From Acetobacter sicerae (GTDB lineage Bacteria; Pseudomonadota; Alphaproteobacteria; Acetobacterales; Acetobacteraceae): a DNA stretch of 64,000 nucleotides. Positions 9,275-18,442 of this stretch are shown here, piece by piece. The stretch is from the NCBI RefSeq assembly GCF_011516765.1, contig NZ_JAAABN010000001.1:124001-188000 (forward strand), written 5' to 3'. The notes beneath the pieces are model-generated. The model had not been told where the DNA came from. It was given only the letters and a program-made list of their open reading frames with translations, and made no database searches. Numbering within the stretch: position 1 is the first letter of the stretch; each line of letters begins with the position of its first letter. Made by a program: the position numbers and the translations under genes.

Positions 9275-9691
9275 GTGACGTCTGCCAGTCAACGTGCCGA
9301 CGTAAAGCTGATCGAGGCGGCATCCGCGGTTAGGGAACGGGCTTACGCTCCCTATTCCAGCTTTAAAGTGGGAGCGGCGTTACGTTGTGACGACAGCGCC
9401 ATTCATGTCGGGTGCAACGTTGAAAATGCTGCTTATCCTGAAGGGATCTGTGCGGAAGGCGGCGCCATCGCGGCGATGGTGGCGGCTGGCGGCCGAAAGA
9501 TTATGGAGATTGTCGTGTGTGGCGGTGGGAGTGGACCCTGCACCCCATGTGGCGGCTGCCGACAGAAACTGCGAGAGTTCGGCGCTCCCGATATGCCGGT
9601 TTACATGACTGATCCCGTAGGGCAGGTGCTGCTGGTGAAGACGCTGGGCGAGCTTCTGCCAGACAGCTTTGGGCCAGAAAATCTGGACTGA
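9275..9691 (+). CDS. cdd: Cytidine deaminase
   Basis: A 138-residue homotetrameric-type zinc enzyme that deaminates cytidine and deoxycytidine to the uridines in pyrimidine salvage. Zinc ligands C59, C89 and C92 are in ICAEGG and PCTPCGGC, and the catalytic glutamate is E61. The substrate loop CNVENAAYPEG precedes them. The start is a GTG three bases after the galE stop; no better start is available in frame. The galE-cdd pairing has no obvious metabolic logic and probably reflects only transcriptional convenience. A hairpin follows the gene. Confidence 0.95.
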   Translation: MTSASQRADVKLIEAASAVRERAYAPYSSFKVGAALRCDDSAIHVGCNVENAAYPEGICAEGGAIAAMVAAGGRKIMEIVVCGGGSGPCTPCGGCRQKLREFGAPDMPVYMTDPVGQVLLVKTLGELLPDSFGPENLD

Positions 9692-9707
9692 AATTCGACG
9701 CCAATAA

Positions 9708-9740
9708 CCCGGACATCCAGTTTATCACCGGATGCCCGGG
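9708..9740 (+). terminator. Hairpin after cdd
   Basis: CCCGGACATCC (9708-9718) pairs with GGATGCCCGGG (9730-9740) with one A-C mismatch and an 11-base loop; CTTTGT follows. It probably ends the galE-cdd transcript. Confidence 0.55.
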
Positions 9741-9828
9741 CTTTGTGGTGTGCAATTCTGGAGGAAGAGATCCTCCGGTTGAAATGCTCTTTTGCAATAA
9801 GGACACTCTAGTGGGGGAACCTTTAAGA

Positions 9829-10620
9829 ATGAGTAAATTTCAGCCGGAAATTTTATGTTTCAAAGGATTTCGAAAGTATTTCCTACTGCTCACGATCATG
9901 GCGTCGAGCGTCTTGATATCCGTCTTGTGCCGCGACAGTCATGCGGCCATTCCGCAACGCCCCGGCATTGGCCAGACGGACCATCGTCAGGCCGTTGACA
10001 TGACATCCTTGCCCTGGAGCGCCATTGGCAGGGTTCAGACGGAGCTTGGTAGTCGTTGCACAGGGTTTCTGGTCGCACCGACCGTCGTTGAAACGGCGGC
10101 GCACTGCCTCTTTCTGCCAAAAACAGGCCGATATATCCAGCCGCACGATGTCCACTTTCTGCGCGCTTACAGCAAAGGCCAGTACGCCGCTCATGCTCGG
10201 GCGGTTCGCCTGCTTGTGCCACCGGAATATGACCCTCGCGATGAATCGCGCACGGCGGCTTTCGACCGGGCGACCCTGTTTCTACAAGCGCCTGTTGCGA
10301 CCATGAAGGACGTGCTTGCCGTGGCCGATCGCCTGCCATCACCCGGAACCGATGTCGTGCTTGGGGGCTATGAGCAGGATTTCAGTGAAATTGTGCGCTC
10401 CGATATGGGATGCCGGGCTGAGGGACTCACGCTGGACGGAGGCGGGAAACCTCTGATCACCCATGACTGTTCCGCCACCCGGGGAAGCAGTGGCGCACCG
10501 TTACTCAGCTATCAGGATGGGCGCTGGACTGCTCTTGGCATACAGGTTCTGGCCAATTACGGGCGAGGCGGCGCTGCTGCCCCTTTACTGCCTCTGGTGG
10601 CCAACGACGGTGGGCCGTGA
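9829..10620 (+). CDS. Exported trypsin-like serine protease
   Basis: A chymotrypsin-fold protease of about 263 residues. A hydrophobic export signal (YFLLLTIMASSVLISVL) sits near residues 17-33, with a likely cleavage after SHAA. The triad is visible: H92 in ETAAHC, D146 in AAFDRATL and S221 in RGSSGAP. Cysteines near the histidine and serine fit the usual disulfides. I chose ATG at 9829, preceded by GGGGGAA; the frame is open from 9745, but the longer version would put an unlikely charged extension before the signal. The probable location is periplasmic or secreted. The substrate is unknown. Confidence 0.85.
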   Translation: MSKFQPEILCFKGFRKYFLLLTIMASSVLISVLCRDSHAAIPQRPGIGQTDHRQAVDMTSLPWSAIGRVQTELGSRCTGFLVAPTVVETAAHCLFLPKTGRYIQPHDVHFLRAYSKGQYAAHARAVRLLVPPEYDPRDESRTAAFDRATLFLQAPVATMKDVLAVADRLPSPGTDVVLGGYEQDFSEIVRSDMGCRAEGLTLDGGGKPLITHDCSATRGSSGAPLLSYQDGRWTALGIQVLANYGRGGAAAPLLPLVANDGGP

Positions 10621-10769
10621 TGATCCACACTGCATCGTGATATACGCAGGATGCATCTGAGTTATTATTTTAATTGTTAAATCGCGCAGAGCAGACAAGC
10701 ATGTCTGAACTGGGGCGCAACCAAAGGATCGCCTCATTATCAACTCCATGTAGTACGGGAGTCTCTGTT

Positions 10770-11381
10770 ATGGGTCGTTTAGCCAATCCTGGCCCTCTCG
10801 GTCTCGCCGGTTTCGGAATGACCACCATCCTGCTCAATGTCTGTAATGCTGGTTTCGTGCCGCTGAATTCTTCAGTGCTGGCCATGGGGCTGGCTTTCGG
10901 CGGTTTCGCCCAGATGTGTGCGGGGATGCTGGAATATCCCAAGGGCAATACTTTCGGGCTTACCGCTTTTACATCATATGGGGCGTTCTGGATCTCTCTG
11001 GTCCTGCTGATCTTCCTGCCGAAATTCGGTCTCGTCGCACCGGCGACACCGGGCGCTATGGCTGCCTACCTCGGGACATGGGGTATTTTCACGGCCTTCA
11101 TGTTTGTTGGCACGCTGAAAGCAAATCGCGTTCTGCAATTTGTCTTTGGCTCGCTGACCGTTCTTTTTGCGCTGCTGGTAGCAGGTGAACTGACTGGCAA
11201 CGCGTCCATCACGCATTTCGCGGGTTTTGAAGGCCTGCTCTGCGGAGCCTCCGCTCTGTATCTCGCGATGGCGGAAGTTCTGGAAGAGCAGTTCGGGCAC
11301 CCGATCCTGCCGACCGGCGCGCAGCACCTGCCGGTTGTGTCAACCAATCCGGTTCATTCCGTAAGAGTTGCTGCGGAATAA
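10770..11381 (+). CDS. Acetate/succinate transporter, GPR1/FUN34/YaaH (SatP) family
   Basis: A six-helix inner-membrane protein of about 203 residues. The family signature NPGPLGLAGFGMTTILLN lies at residues 6-23 (NPxPLGL motif), and the helices continue with FGLTAFTSYGAFWISL. SatP-type proteins take up acetate and succinate with protons; in acetic acid bacteria this class is discussed in acetate handling. I chose ATG 10770, preceded by CGGGAG at good spacing. The frame is open from 10674 with another ATG at 10701, so an N-terminal extension of some 20-30 residues is possible. A strong terminator follows. Confidence 0.9.
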   Translation: MGRLANPGPLGLAGFGMTTILLNVCNAGFVPLNSSVLAMGLAFGGFAQMCAGMLEYPKGNTFGLTAFTSYGAFWISLVLLIFLPKFGLVAPATPGAMAAYLGTWGIFTAFMFVGTLKANRVLQFVFGSLTVLFALLVAGELTGNASITHFAGFEGLLCGASALYLAMAEVLEEQFGHPILPTGAQHLPVVSTNPVHSVRVAAE

Positions 11382-11404
11382 AAGAAGTTTCAAGAGTAAT
11401 CAGA

Positions 11405-11437
11405 AAGGCGGCCGTGCAGAAACGGCCGCCTTTTTTG
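11405..11437 (+). terminator. Strong rho-independent terminator
   Basis: GGCGGCCGT (11407-11415) and ACGGCCGCC (11422-11430) form a perfect nine-base-pair GC-rich stem with a six-base loop, followed by TTTTTTGTTT. It ends the SatP-like gene and sits just outside the end of the convergent glyoxalase gene. Confidence 0.92.
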
Positions 11438-11451
11438 TTTGCGGACGCCGA

Positions 11452-11853
11452 TTACACAAAACGTCCCGGCGCGCCGCGTTGCAGTACTTCGATCCGGTAC
11501 CCATCCGGGTCAGCAACAAAGAAGAACTGCCCGATCACACGGCCTTCATGCGCCAGTTCCTTGACCGGCTCAGGCTTCAGACCTTCCTGTTCAAACCGGG
11601 CATGTTCGGCTTTGATGTCAGCTACCGAGACGGCGAGATGTCCGTATCCGTCACCACGATCATAGGGGCGGTCGCGGTCATGATTGACGGTCAGTTCCAG
11701 TTCAAAAGTCTGCTCGTCGTTTGACAGGTAGATCAGTGTGAAACTGTCGAACACAAACCGATCGGCCACGTGCAGTCCAAATGCTTTCTCATAGAAGGCC
11801 AGTGACGCTTTTTCGTCCCTGACCCGGATCATGGAGTGAATCATCTTCGCCAT
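11452..11853 (-). CDS. gloA: Lactoylglutathione lyase (glyoxalase I-like VOC protein)
   Basis: A 133-residue vicinal-oxygen-chelate protein with two beta-alpha-beta-beta-beta modules. Candidate metal ligands match E. coli GloA: H6 in MIHSMIRV, E53 in LELT, H72 in GYGHLAVSV and E122 in YRIEVLQR. The family isomerises the methylglyoxal-glutathione hemithioacetal to S-lactoylglutathione, detoxifying methylglyoxal from sugar metabolism. ATG at 11853 follows GGAAG. It is encoded alone, convergent with the SatP-like gene. Assignment to true GloA rather than another VOC dioxygenase rests on the ligand pattern. Confidence 0.85.
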   Translation of the reverse strand: MAKMIHSMIRVRDEKASLAFYEKAFGLHVADRFVFDSFTLIYLSNDEQTFELELTVNHDRDRPYDRGDGYGHLAVSVADIKAEHARFEQEGLKPEPVKELAHEGRVIGQFFFVADPDGYRIEVLQRGAPGRFV

Positions 11854-11909
11854 GAAGCGCTTCCTTTCTGTTGTTCGTAAAAGAATGAAACCCTGATGCG
11901 GGTCTGTAA

Positions 11910-13787
11910 TCAGAGGTCCGGAATATCAAAGGCCTGCAATTCCAGAAACTCGCGGTAGGGGCCGTCCCGACGCTCAAGCTCGGAAGGTGAGCCGTCTTCC
12001 ACGATCTTGCCTTTCTGCATCACGACGATGCGGTCAAAGTCTTTCAGCGTGGAGAGGCGGTGCGCGACGGCAATAACGGTGCGCCCCTGCATCAGTCGGT
12101 GGAGGGCTTCCTGAATATGATGCTCGCTTTCGCTATCGAGTGCGCTGGTGGCTTCATCAAGAATCAGGATCGGTGCGTTGCGCAGGAAAGCACGGGCAAT
12201 GGCGAGGCGCTGACGCTGGCCGCCTGACAGCTTCACACCGCGATCACCGACTTCAGTCGCAAAACCTTCCGGTAGCGCCATGATGAAATCGGTACATTCG
12301 GCAGCGTCGGCTGCGGCCCGGACATCCTCATCCGAGGCGTCAGGCTTGCCGTAGCGGATATTGTCGGTGACGGAACGACGAAGCAGGGACACATCCTGCG
12401 GGACGACGGACATGCAGCCCCGGAGCGCTTCCTCCGACAGATCGCGGATATTCACACCGTCGATCATGACTGCGCCGTCCTGCACATAACGCTGCCGCTG
12501 GAGCAGGGCGAGCACGGTGCTTTTGCCGGAGCCGGAACGTCCGACAAGGCCCACGCGCGTGCCGGGTGTGACATGCAGGTTGAAGTGTTCCAGCACGTTC
12601 GGGCCGGTCGGGTAATGAAACACGACATCCTGAAAGGACACTTCGCCCCTGGGTGGGGTGGAGAACCCATGAGCATCGGCCCGGTCGTGCATTTCATGAG
12701 GGATGAGGATTGTCGAAAGCGTCTCGCCCAGACGCGCCGTGTGCTGCACTGTTTCGACAAGAGCGACGGCCAGGTCACGGGTGCCGTGCAGGATCATGAA
12801 GCCGAGGCTGACCACCATGACCACGTCGCCGACTGTCGCGGCGCCGTTCTGCCAGAGCCAGACGATCCAGACGAGCAGGCCCGCCGTGAGAACGGCGGTC
12901 AGAACAGCGTGGACAAGCCGCAGGATTTCCATGTTGCGCAGGGAAACGCCGCGCACCGCCATTTCCCTGTCGATCAGCCCCGCCAACCGGGTCCGTTCGA
13001 ACCCGAGCATGCCGAACGTGCGGACCAGCGGCAGATTGCCGACCACGTCCTGCATTTCACCGTCCATATTGGCGGCTGAACCGGCATAGGATGCGTGCAG
13101 CTTTTTGCCGCCCCGCGCCATGCGGAACATCAGGGCGGCGAGAGTGAAGGCGAGGGCGGTGATGACACTGCCCATCAGGGGGCTGACGCTGATCATCAGT
13201 CCGATGGAAAGCAGAACATTCAGGCAGGGAGGCAGGATATTCCACGCCAGCAGGCTCTCCAGTGTGAAGGAGGCGTTGCCAGCCGTGGAAATGCGGGCCG
13301 CCAGAGCGGCAGGCATGCGGTCGGAGAAGTAGCCTGTCGAATGGCCGGTGAGATAACGGAAGAGATCACGCCTTACATCGCCTGTGACAGCCACAAATGT
13401 CTTGGCCGCGTACCAGCCAGACACGCGCCAGGACAGATTGTCCACTGCGATGATGCCAGCCAGCCAGATGACGGCGGTCCAGACCGGCCGTACGGAAGCG
13501 CCTGCCTTGTGCTGGTTCATCGTGTCCACCAGATGCCGGATGGACGAGGAGGAGAAGACGGCGCAGGAAACGGCTATCGCCACAAAGCCGAACACCATCA
13601 CATGCGGAAAGGCGCGATTTCGTGCGTAGCGCATGAGAAATCGGACGGGATGACCAGCATATTGAGGAAGTTCGGCATCAGGGACAGTGATTTCGCTGTC
13701 GTGTCTCACGCGGGTCCGCCCATGCGTTATCTGTCCGGTCAACTTTTGGTCTGTCAACTTTTGGGGGACCTTAAGCGTTTGTGGCAT
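11910..13787 (-). CDS. ABC exporter, fused membrane and ATPase domains (MsbA-like)
   Basis: A half-transporter of about 625 residues. Six transmembrane helices occupy about residues 55-330, then an ATPase domain with Walker A (GRSGSGKST), signature LSGGQRQRLAIA, Walker B (ILILDEATSALD) and the H-loop in AVAHRLSTL. It would work as a homodimer exporting a lipid or drug. I chose ATG at 13787, the start of MPQTLKVPQ; the frame extends to 13862 but into the divergent promoter region. The early coding sequence holds a 12-base direct repeat (13737-13765) giving the repeated peptide QKLT. The divergent neighbour is a glycosyltransferase, so a glycolipid substrate is possible but unproven. Confidence 0.88.
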   Translation of the reverse strand: MPQTLKVPQKLTDQKLTGQITHGRTRVRHDSEITVPDAELPQYAGHPVRFLMRYARNRAFPHVMVFGFVAIAVSCAVFSSSSIRHLVDTMNQHKAGASVRPVWTAVIWLAGIIAVDNLSWRVSGWYAAKTFVAVTGDVRRDLFRYLTGHSTGYFSDRMPAALAARISTAGNASFTLESLLAWNILPPCLNVLLSIGLMISVSPLMGSVITALAFTLAALMFRMARGGKKLHASYAGSAANMDGEMQDVVGNLPLVRTFGMLGFERTRLAGLIDREMAVRGVSLRNMEILRLVHAVLTAVLTAGLLVWIVWLWQNGAATVGDVVMVVSLGFMILHGTRDLAVALVETVQHTARLGETLSTILIPHEMHDRADAHGFSTPPRGEVSFQDVVFHYPTGPNVLEHFNLHVTPGTRVGLVGRSGSGKSTVLALLQRQRYVQDGAVMIDGVNIRDLSEEALRGCMSVVPQDVSLLRRSVTDNIRYGKPDASDEDVRAAADAAECTDFIMALPEGFATEVGDRGVKLSGGQRQRLAIARAFLRNAPILILDEATSALDSESEHHIQEALHRLMQGRTVIAVAHRLSTLKDFDRIVVMQKGKIVEDGSPSELERRDGPYREFLELQAFDIPDL

Positions 13788-13917
13788 GTGTGAAAAGCTC
13801 GCACAGGAATACGGAAATCGTGTGACCTGAAGCGTTAAAGTCAGGGCGTCCGAAAGGTTCACTCTGATCGGGTATCGAGTGCGTCAGAATAACAATAAAT
13901 ATGCGGAGTTACCGAGC

Positions 13918-14964
13918 ATGCGTATCGCCCAGATTGCCCCACTCCACGAAGCTGTTCCGCCCAAACTTTATGGCGGTACGGAACGGGTGGTGGCCTTTCT
14001 TACTGATGAACTGGTGAAAATGGGGCATGATGTCACCCTGTTCGCCAGTGGCGACAGCATGACATCCGCGACACTCGAAGCCGTGTGGCCGCGGGCGCTG
14101 CGGCTTGATCCGGCCATCCGTGATCCGATTGCGCCGCACATGCTGCTCATGGAGCGCGCCGCACGGCGTGCCGACGACTTCGACATCCTGCATTTTCACA
14201 TGGATTACTGGCCTTTCACCTATTTCAGCCGCCAGAAGACGCCGTTTGTGACAACCATGCACGGGCGTCTCGATCTGATGGAACTTCAACCGGTTTTCGA
14301 TGCCTTTCCGCAGGCGCCGATCGTATCCATTTCAGACAGTCAGCGACGGCCGCTACCGCAGGCGTGTTACGCCGGAACCGTCCTGCACGGCCTGCCTGAA
14401 AATCTGCTGACACCCCAGCCCGGGCCAAGAAATTACCTCGCTTTTCTCGGGCGCATCTGTCCCGAAAAAGGTGTCGACAAGGCCATTCGTATCGCCCGCG
14501 CAGTCGGTATGCCACTGAAAATCGCGGCCAAGGTGGACAAGGTCGATGTCGAGTATTTCGAGCGCGATATTCTGCCGATGCTGGGTGACGGCGTCGAACT
14601 GGTCGGCGAGATCAATGATTCTCAGAAATCGGCCTTCCTTTCCGGCGCGCGCGCCCTGCTGATGCCGATCGACTGGCCGGAGCCTTTCGGGTTGGTCATG
14701 ATCGAAGCCATGGCCTGTGGCACGCCAGTCATAGCTTTCCGTCACGGGTCCGTTCCAGAGGTGATCGAGGATGGTGTCACGGGCGCCATTGTCACAAGCG
14801 AGATGGAAGCGATTGCCGCCTATCCCCGTGTCGAAAAACTGGACCCTGCCAATATCCGGCGCGAATTCGAAAAACGGTTTACGGCCCGCCGCATGGCTGA
14901 GGATTATCTGGCTATCTACAAGACGCTGATTGAAGAACGGGCCGGGAAGACTGGTCATCAGTGA
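13918..14964 (+). CDS. Glycosyltransferase family 4 (GT-B fold)
   Basis: A 348-residue GT-B enzyme. The N-terminal acceptor domain begins MRIAQIAPLHEAVPPKLYGG, with GGTERVV as the glycine-rich loop. The C-terminal nucleotide-sugar domain includes FLGRICPEKG near 181 and the E-x7-E motif in EPFGLVMIEAMACGTPVIAF near 254-273. I chose ATG at 13918 because GGAG lies upstream; the frame is open from 13879. Sequences of this type are often annotated as mannosyl- or glucosyltransferases of soluble glycosides or exopolysaccharide. Donor and acceptor are not evident. A hairpin follows. Confidence 0.88.
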   Translation: MRIAQIAPLHEAVPPKLYGGTERVVAFLTDELVKMGHDVTLFASGDSMTSATLEAVWPRALRLDPAIRDPIAPHMLLMERAARRADDFDILHFHMDYWPFTYFSRQKTPFVTTMHGRLDLMELQPVFDAFPQAPIVSISDSQRRPLPQACYAGTVLHGLPENLLTPQPGPRNYLAFLGRICPEKGVDKAIRIARAVGMPLKIAAKVDKVDVEYFERDILPMLGDGVELVGEINDSQKSAFLSGARALLMPIDWPEPFGLVMIEAMACGTPVIAFRHGSVPEVIEDGVTGAIVTSEMEAIAAYPRVEKLDPANIRREFEKRFTARRMAEDYLAIYKTLIEERAGKTGHQ

Positions 14965-15003
14965 TGTCGGTTCTGTACAACCTCGACCCTGTGCAATAAC
15001 AGG

Positions 15004-15027
15004 AGCCAGACATGAGGGAGTCTGGCT
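15004..15027. terminator. Hairpin after the GT4 gene
   Basis: AGCCAGAC (15004-15011) and GTCTGGCT (15020-15027) form a perfect eight-base-pair stem with an eight-base loop about 40 bases after the GT4 stop. No T-run follows, so it may be a weak terminator or an RNA element. Confidence 0.4.
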
Positions 15028-15109
15028 TGCTCCGCCGGGAGGCTTACCGCAAGGTCACGTCTCCGCGTCGGACAGCGGGCGTTTATAGACAAGACGGGAC
15101 AGGATGATC

Positions 15110-15619
15110 ATGAAAAGTCGCCATATCTGGCATCCTCTGAGCTGGTTCTACAAGGACCGGCACCGTGACGATTCCACACCCGTTACACCAAGCTGGCTCG
15201 ACAGGTTCAATGATCGTCTGGCGATCCGGATGACCATCATTTTCGGCAGCATCTGGTGCGTCTATGCGTTCATGCTGTTTTCCCTCCTTCCGGTCTTCAA
15301 ACCGGAATGGCAGGGGGGCCTGCTCTATGTCAGCAATTCCATCCAGCTTGTGGCGCTTCCGGCCCTGATGGTGGGCAGCGCCATTCTTGCGCGCGGCAAT
15401 GATCAGCGGGCGGCGGAAGATCACGCGGCGCTTATCGAAATTCTCAGTGATGTGCGCGAAGAGGTGGGGCGTCTGCGTGCCATGACGGCGAATATCGCCC
15501 AGCAGGAAACGCAGAACAATGAAAGACCGACGGATCTGGTTTCAATTTCCGATAACGCCGTCATCTCGGTGAATGAACCGGAGACGCCGGCGAACGGAGG
15601 GACCAGGGCTGGTGCCTGA
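15110..15619 (+). CDS. Small two-helix membrane protein, function unknown
   Basis: About 169 residues. The N-terminus is polar and basic, then come two hydrophobic helices: MTIIFGSIWCVYAFMLFSLL at about 41-60 and an approximately 20-residue segment beginning SIQLVALPALMVGSAIL near 76-92. A charged, predicted coiled-coil tail (HAALIEILSDVREEVGRLRA) and a polar end follow. The ATG at 15110 is preceded by AGGA at good spacing; another ATG lies two codons upstream. It resembles small membrane proteins annotated as hypothetical or low-affinity-iron-permease-like, but I cannot name the family with confidence. Confidence 0.65.
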   Translation: MKSRHIWHPLSWFYKDRHRDDSTPVTPSWLDRFNDRLAIRMTIIFGSIWCVYAFMLFSLLPVFKPEWQGGLLYVSNSIQLVALPALMVGSAILARGNDQRAAEDHAALIEILSDVREEVGRLRAMTANIAQQETQNNERPTDLVSISDNAVISVNEPETPANGGTRAGA

Positions 15620-15627
15620 AAAGAGGG

Positions 15628-16047
15628 TCAGGTTCCGAAAAGGTGAAGCACAACTTCCCTTCTGTGTGGCGCACGACGATGTTCGAAAAGGTAAAGGCCC
15701 TGCCAGATGCCCAGAGCCGGCTCGGCATCAATGACCGGGATGCTGAGGCCGGACTGCGTCAGCATTGTCCGCAGATGGGCGGGCATGTCGTCTGAACCTT
15801 CCGTGGAATGCTGGTATCGCCCCTTTTCTTCAGGAACGAGGGTTTCGAAAAAAGCGGCGATATCGGCGCGCACCGTTGAATCCGCATTTTCCTGCACGGT
15901 CAGGGAACAGGAGGTGTGCGGACACCAGATCGTCAGCAGCCCTGTGGACACGCCTGTCTCGCTCACCCAGTCCAGAACGGGCCGGGTGATGGGAACAAGT
16001 CCCTTGCCCTGCGTTCTGAACGTCAGGCGATGGGTGTACTGCTTCAT
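15628..16047 (-). CDS. yjbQ: YjbQ (UPF0047) family protein
   Basis: A 139-residue single-domain protein with the family signature IWCPHTSCSLTVQENAD near 40-56 and HRREVVLHLFGT at the C-terminus. E. coli YjbQ has weak thiamine-phosphate synthase activity, and the physiological role of the family remains unclear. I chose ATG at 16047, with GGGAG seven bases upstream; the frame stays open to 16314, but that would run through the divergent porin start. It is divergent from oprB with only 27 bases between starts, so their promoters must overlap or lie within the neighbouring gene. Confidence 0.88.
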   Translation of the reverse strand: MKQYTHRLTFRTQGKGLVPITRPVLDWVSETGVSTGLLTIWCPHTSCSLTVQENADSTVRADIAAFFETLVPEEKGRYQHSTEGSDDMPAHLRTMLTQSGLSIPVIDAEPALGIWQGLYLFEHRRAPHRREVVLHLFGT

Positions 16048-16074
16048 GATCTGGCTCCCTGTCAGGCCGGTCGG

Positions 16075-17397
16075 ATGGTGAAGGTCAGAAAGACCTGTCC
16101 ATCCCGTTGGCGTGTCTGTGGGTTGATTGTCGGAACAACTTTTCTTCTGTCCACCGAGACTGTTCATGCGGCGGAGAATCTGGACTGGCTGACAGACCCC
16201 GGCGGATGGGGCGGTCTGAAGAAACAATGGCAGAAAGCCGGTGTCGATGTCAGCATTGAGGATGTCGAGGAACTCTGGTCCATTCCGACCGGCGGCGCTT
16301 TGCCATCCCAGCACTATGTCGGTCTGACAGATGTGGATGTCGTGCTTGATCTTGCAAGACTGGCTGGAGGGAACGCGCGCGACGGGGCTTGGGGGAAATT
16401 CGAAGTCAGCGCTCTTGATCTCAGGGGAAAGCCCTTCAGTAACTATCCTCTGTATGCGTTCAATCAGACATCATCCAGCGAGGCTGATCCGAACCTGCGA
16501 CTGTATGAACTGGCCTATAACTGGACCAGTGCAGACGGACATATCGACACGCGGATCGGCAAGCTGGACCTGAGTCAGGACTTCATGGTCAGCACGACGG
16601 CTCAGACTTTCCTGAACGCGTCGTTCGGCTGGCCGATGCTGCCGAGCAACAACCTCTATGGACAGGGACCGGCCTCTCCCGTCGCCACACCGGCGTTCCG
16701 TCTGCGTTACGCCTTCTCGAAAGGATGGGAGACGCAGATCGCCGTGGCGGATGATAACGGAACCGGCGCACGCTCCTTCATCAACGATACGGATCCATGG
16801 AACCAGAATCAGGACCCGAGCGGCACACATTTCAATTTCAGGACGGGAACCTTCGTGATTGGCGAGGTCGCACATAACGTCAATCACAACGGAAAAACGG
16901 GGACATACAAGGCCGGGTTCTATGTCGATACCGGACGCTTCCCGTTACAGGCCAATCAGGATGTCAGCCGGCGCGGCAACTGGGAAGTCTATATGGTCAT
17001 GGATCATACGCTTCTGAAGAATACAGGGGCGGGAGAACTGCGCGGTTTCGTGCGGTGGGAGTATACGGGGCTGGCGGACCGCAACCAGATTTCCTCTTCG
17101 TTGGATGCTGGCCTCGTTCTTGACGGTCCTTTTCATCGCTCCGGTGACAATGTCGGAATTGGTTTCGGTTACGCCGCCCCCAGCCATTACCTGATGCTCC
17201 AGCGTCCGGATGGCTCGGAACGGCATCATGGCAATGAATACCATCTCGAACTGACCTATGCTGCTCAGGTTCTGCCCTGGCTGGTGGTGCAGCCGGATGT
17301 GCAGGGACTGATCAACCCCAGTGGCGGGGCTTATGATGACGGCAAGAAAGTGAAATCCGCGCTGATTTTCGGTCTGCACATGGACATGTCTTTCTGA
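16075..17397 (+). CDS. oprB: Carbohydrate-selective porin OprB family
   Basis: A 440-residue outer-membrane beta-barrel. The N-terminus has a signal peptide (basic MVKVRKTCPSRWR then GLIVGTTFLLS, cleavage near VHAA). The mature part starts with ENLDWLTDPGGWGG, close to the usual GDWGG-like opening of OprB proteins, and the protein ends in phenylalanine (GLHMDMSF) as required for barrel assembly. OprB porins admit glucose and other sugars. The start at 16075 is the first ATG directly before the signal. No two-component or sugar operon is adjacent, so the substrate is open. Confidence 0.88.
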   Translation: MVKVRKTCPSRWRVCGLIVGTTFLLSTETVHAAENLDWLTDPGGWGGLKKQWQKAGVDVSIEDVEELWSIPTGGALPSQHYVGLTDVDVVLDLARLAGGNARDGAWGKFEVSALDLRGKPFSNYPLYAFNQTSSSEADPNLRLYELAYNWTSADGHIDTRIGKLDLSQDFMVSTTAQTFLNASFGWPMLPSNNLYGQGPASPVATPAFRLRYAFSKGWETQIAVADDNGTGARSFINDTDPWNQNQDPSGTHFNFRTGTFVIGEVAHNVNHNGKTGTYKAGFYVDTGRFPLQANQDVSRRGNWEVYMVMDHTLLKNTGAGELRGFVRWEYTGLADRNQISSSLDAGLVLDGPFHRSGDNVGIGFGYAAPSHYLMLQRPDGSERHHGNEYHLELTYAAQVLPWLVVQPDVQGLINPSGGAYDDGKKVKSALIFGLHMDMSF

Positions 17398-17500
17398 GCA
17401 TTAAAACCGCTACTGGTCCAAACATGCTTTTCCCGTGCTGTGCAGATGGGCGCGATGTGGCACAAGGCTGCCCTGATCTCGATAACGCGCAAGGAACGGC

Positions 17501-18421
17501 ATGATTACGCGCCTTTTTCCTGTATGGGCCGTGCTGTTTTCCGGCGCGGCGATTGTCTGGCCAGCCGTCTTTACGGCCTATGGCTGGGCCGTGACGCCTC
17601 TGCTGGCGTTCATCATGGTCACGATGGGTGTGACGCTTACCCCCGGTGATTTTCTCCGCATTGCCCGCAAACCCAGAGCGGTTATTGCCGGGATCGGGCT
17701 GCATTATCTCGTGATGCCGCTGGCCGCCTGGCTGATTGCAACAATGCTGTCCATGCCGGAGGATCTGAAAACCGGCATGGTTCTGGTCGGCTGCGTCGCC
17801 AGCGGCACGGCGTCCAACGTCATCATCTATCTGGCGGGTGGCGATGTGGCGCTGTCTGTCAGTATCAGCATGGTCTCGACGCTGGTCGGGATTGTCGCAA
17901 CGCCGCTGCTGACGCGCCTGTATCTGTCGGCGGATGTGGCCGTTGACAGTTGGGGGCTGTTTCGCAGCCTGCTGATGATCGTGGCGCTGCCGCTGGTCGG
18001 TGGGCTGGCGATCAACACGTTCTTTCACAAGGCGGTTCGACGGATTGAACCGGCCCTTCCGCTTGTCGCCATGCTGTCGATCCTGCTCATCATTGCGAGC
18101 ATTGTCGCCAGTGTGAAACCTTCGCTGGCGGCGGTCGGTCCGCTCGTGCTGGTCGGGGTTATTCTCCACAACGCGACTGGATTGCTGGGTGGATACTGGG
18201 GCGGGCGTCTGCTGGGGTTCGATGAGGCTGTCTGTCGGACGCTGGCCATTGAGGTGGGGATGCAGAATTCCGGCCTCGCGGCGACGCTGGGACGGCTTTA
18301 CTTTGCGCCGCTCGCGGCATTGCCGGGCGTGATCTTTTCAATATGGCACAATATTTCCGGCTCCATTCTGGCTGGGTACTGGAATGCGCATCCGGCCAGA
18401 AAAAGGGATGGAAACGACTGA
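17501..18421 (+). CDS. Bile acid:sodium symporter (BASS) family transporter
   Basis: A 306-residue protein with about ten hydrophobic helices. The conserved core motifs are visible: GVTLTPGDF near 47, [20 protein letters not shown] near 98-117 (first unwound helix), and [13 protein letters not shown] near 250 (second unwound helix, EVGxQN). BASS proteins couple Na+ to organic anions; bacterial members transport bile acids, pantoate or keto acids. ATG at 17501 follows AAGGAACGGC. It ends 21 bases before the convergent NADP-oxidoreductase gene. The substrate cannot be assigned; a PanS-like pantoate role is one option. Confidence 0.88.
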   Translation: MITRLFPVWAVLFSGAAIVWPAVFTAYGWAVTPLLAFIMVTMGVTLTPGDFLRIARKPRAVIAGIGLHYLVMPLAAWLIATMLSMPEDLKTGMVLVGCVASGTASNVIIYLAGGDVALSVSISMVSTLVGIVATPLLTRLYLSADVAVDSWGLFRSLLMIVALPLVGGLAINTFFHKAVRRIEPALPLVAMLSILLIIASIVASVKPSLAAVGPLVLVGVILHNATGLLGGYWGGRLLGFDEAVCRTLAIEVGMQNSGLAATLGRLYFAPLAALPGVIFSIWHNISGSILAGYWNAHPARKRDGND

Positions 18422-18442
18422 AAGAGTCGCAACCGGTCTGTG

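Noticed and set aside
13737..13765. Twelve-base direct repeat at the start of the ABC exporter gene
   Set aside because: Only two copies, within coding sequence (repeat QKLT); no sign of a regulatory or mobile role.
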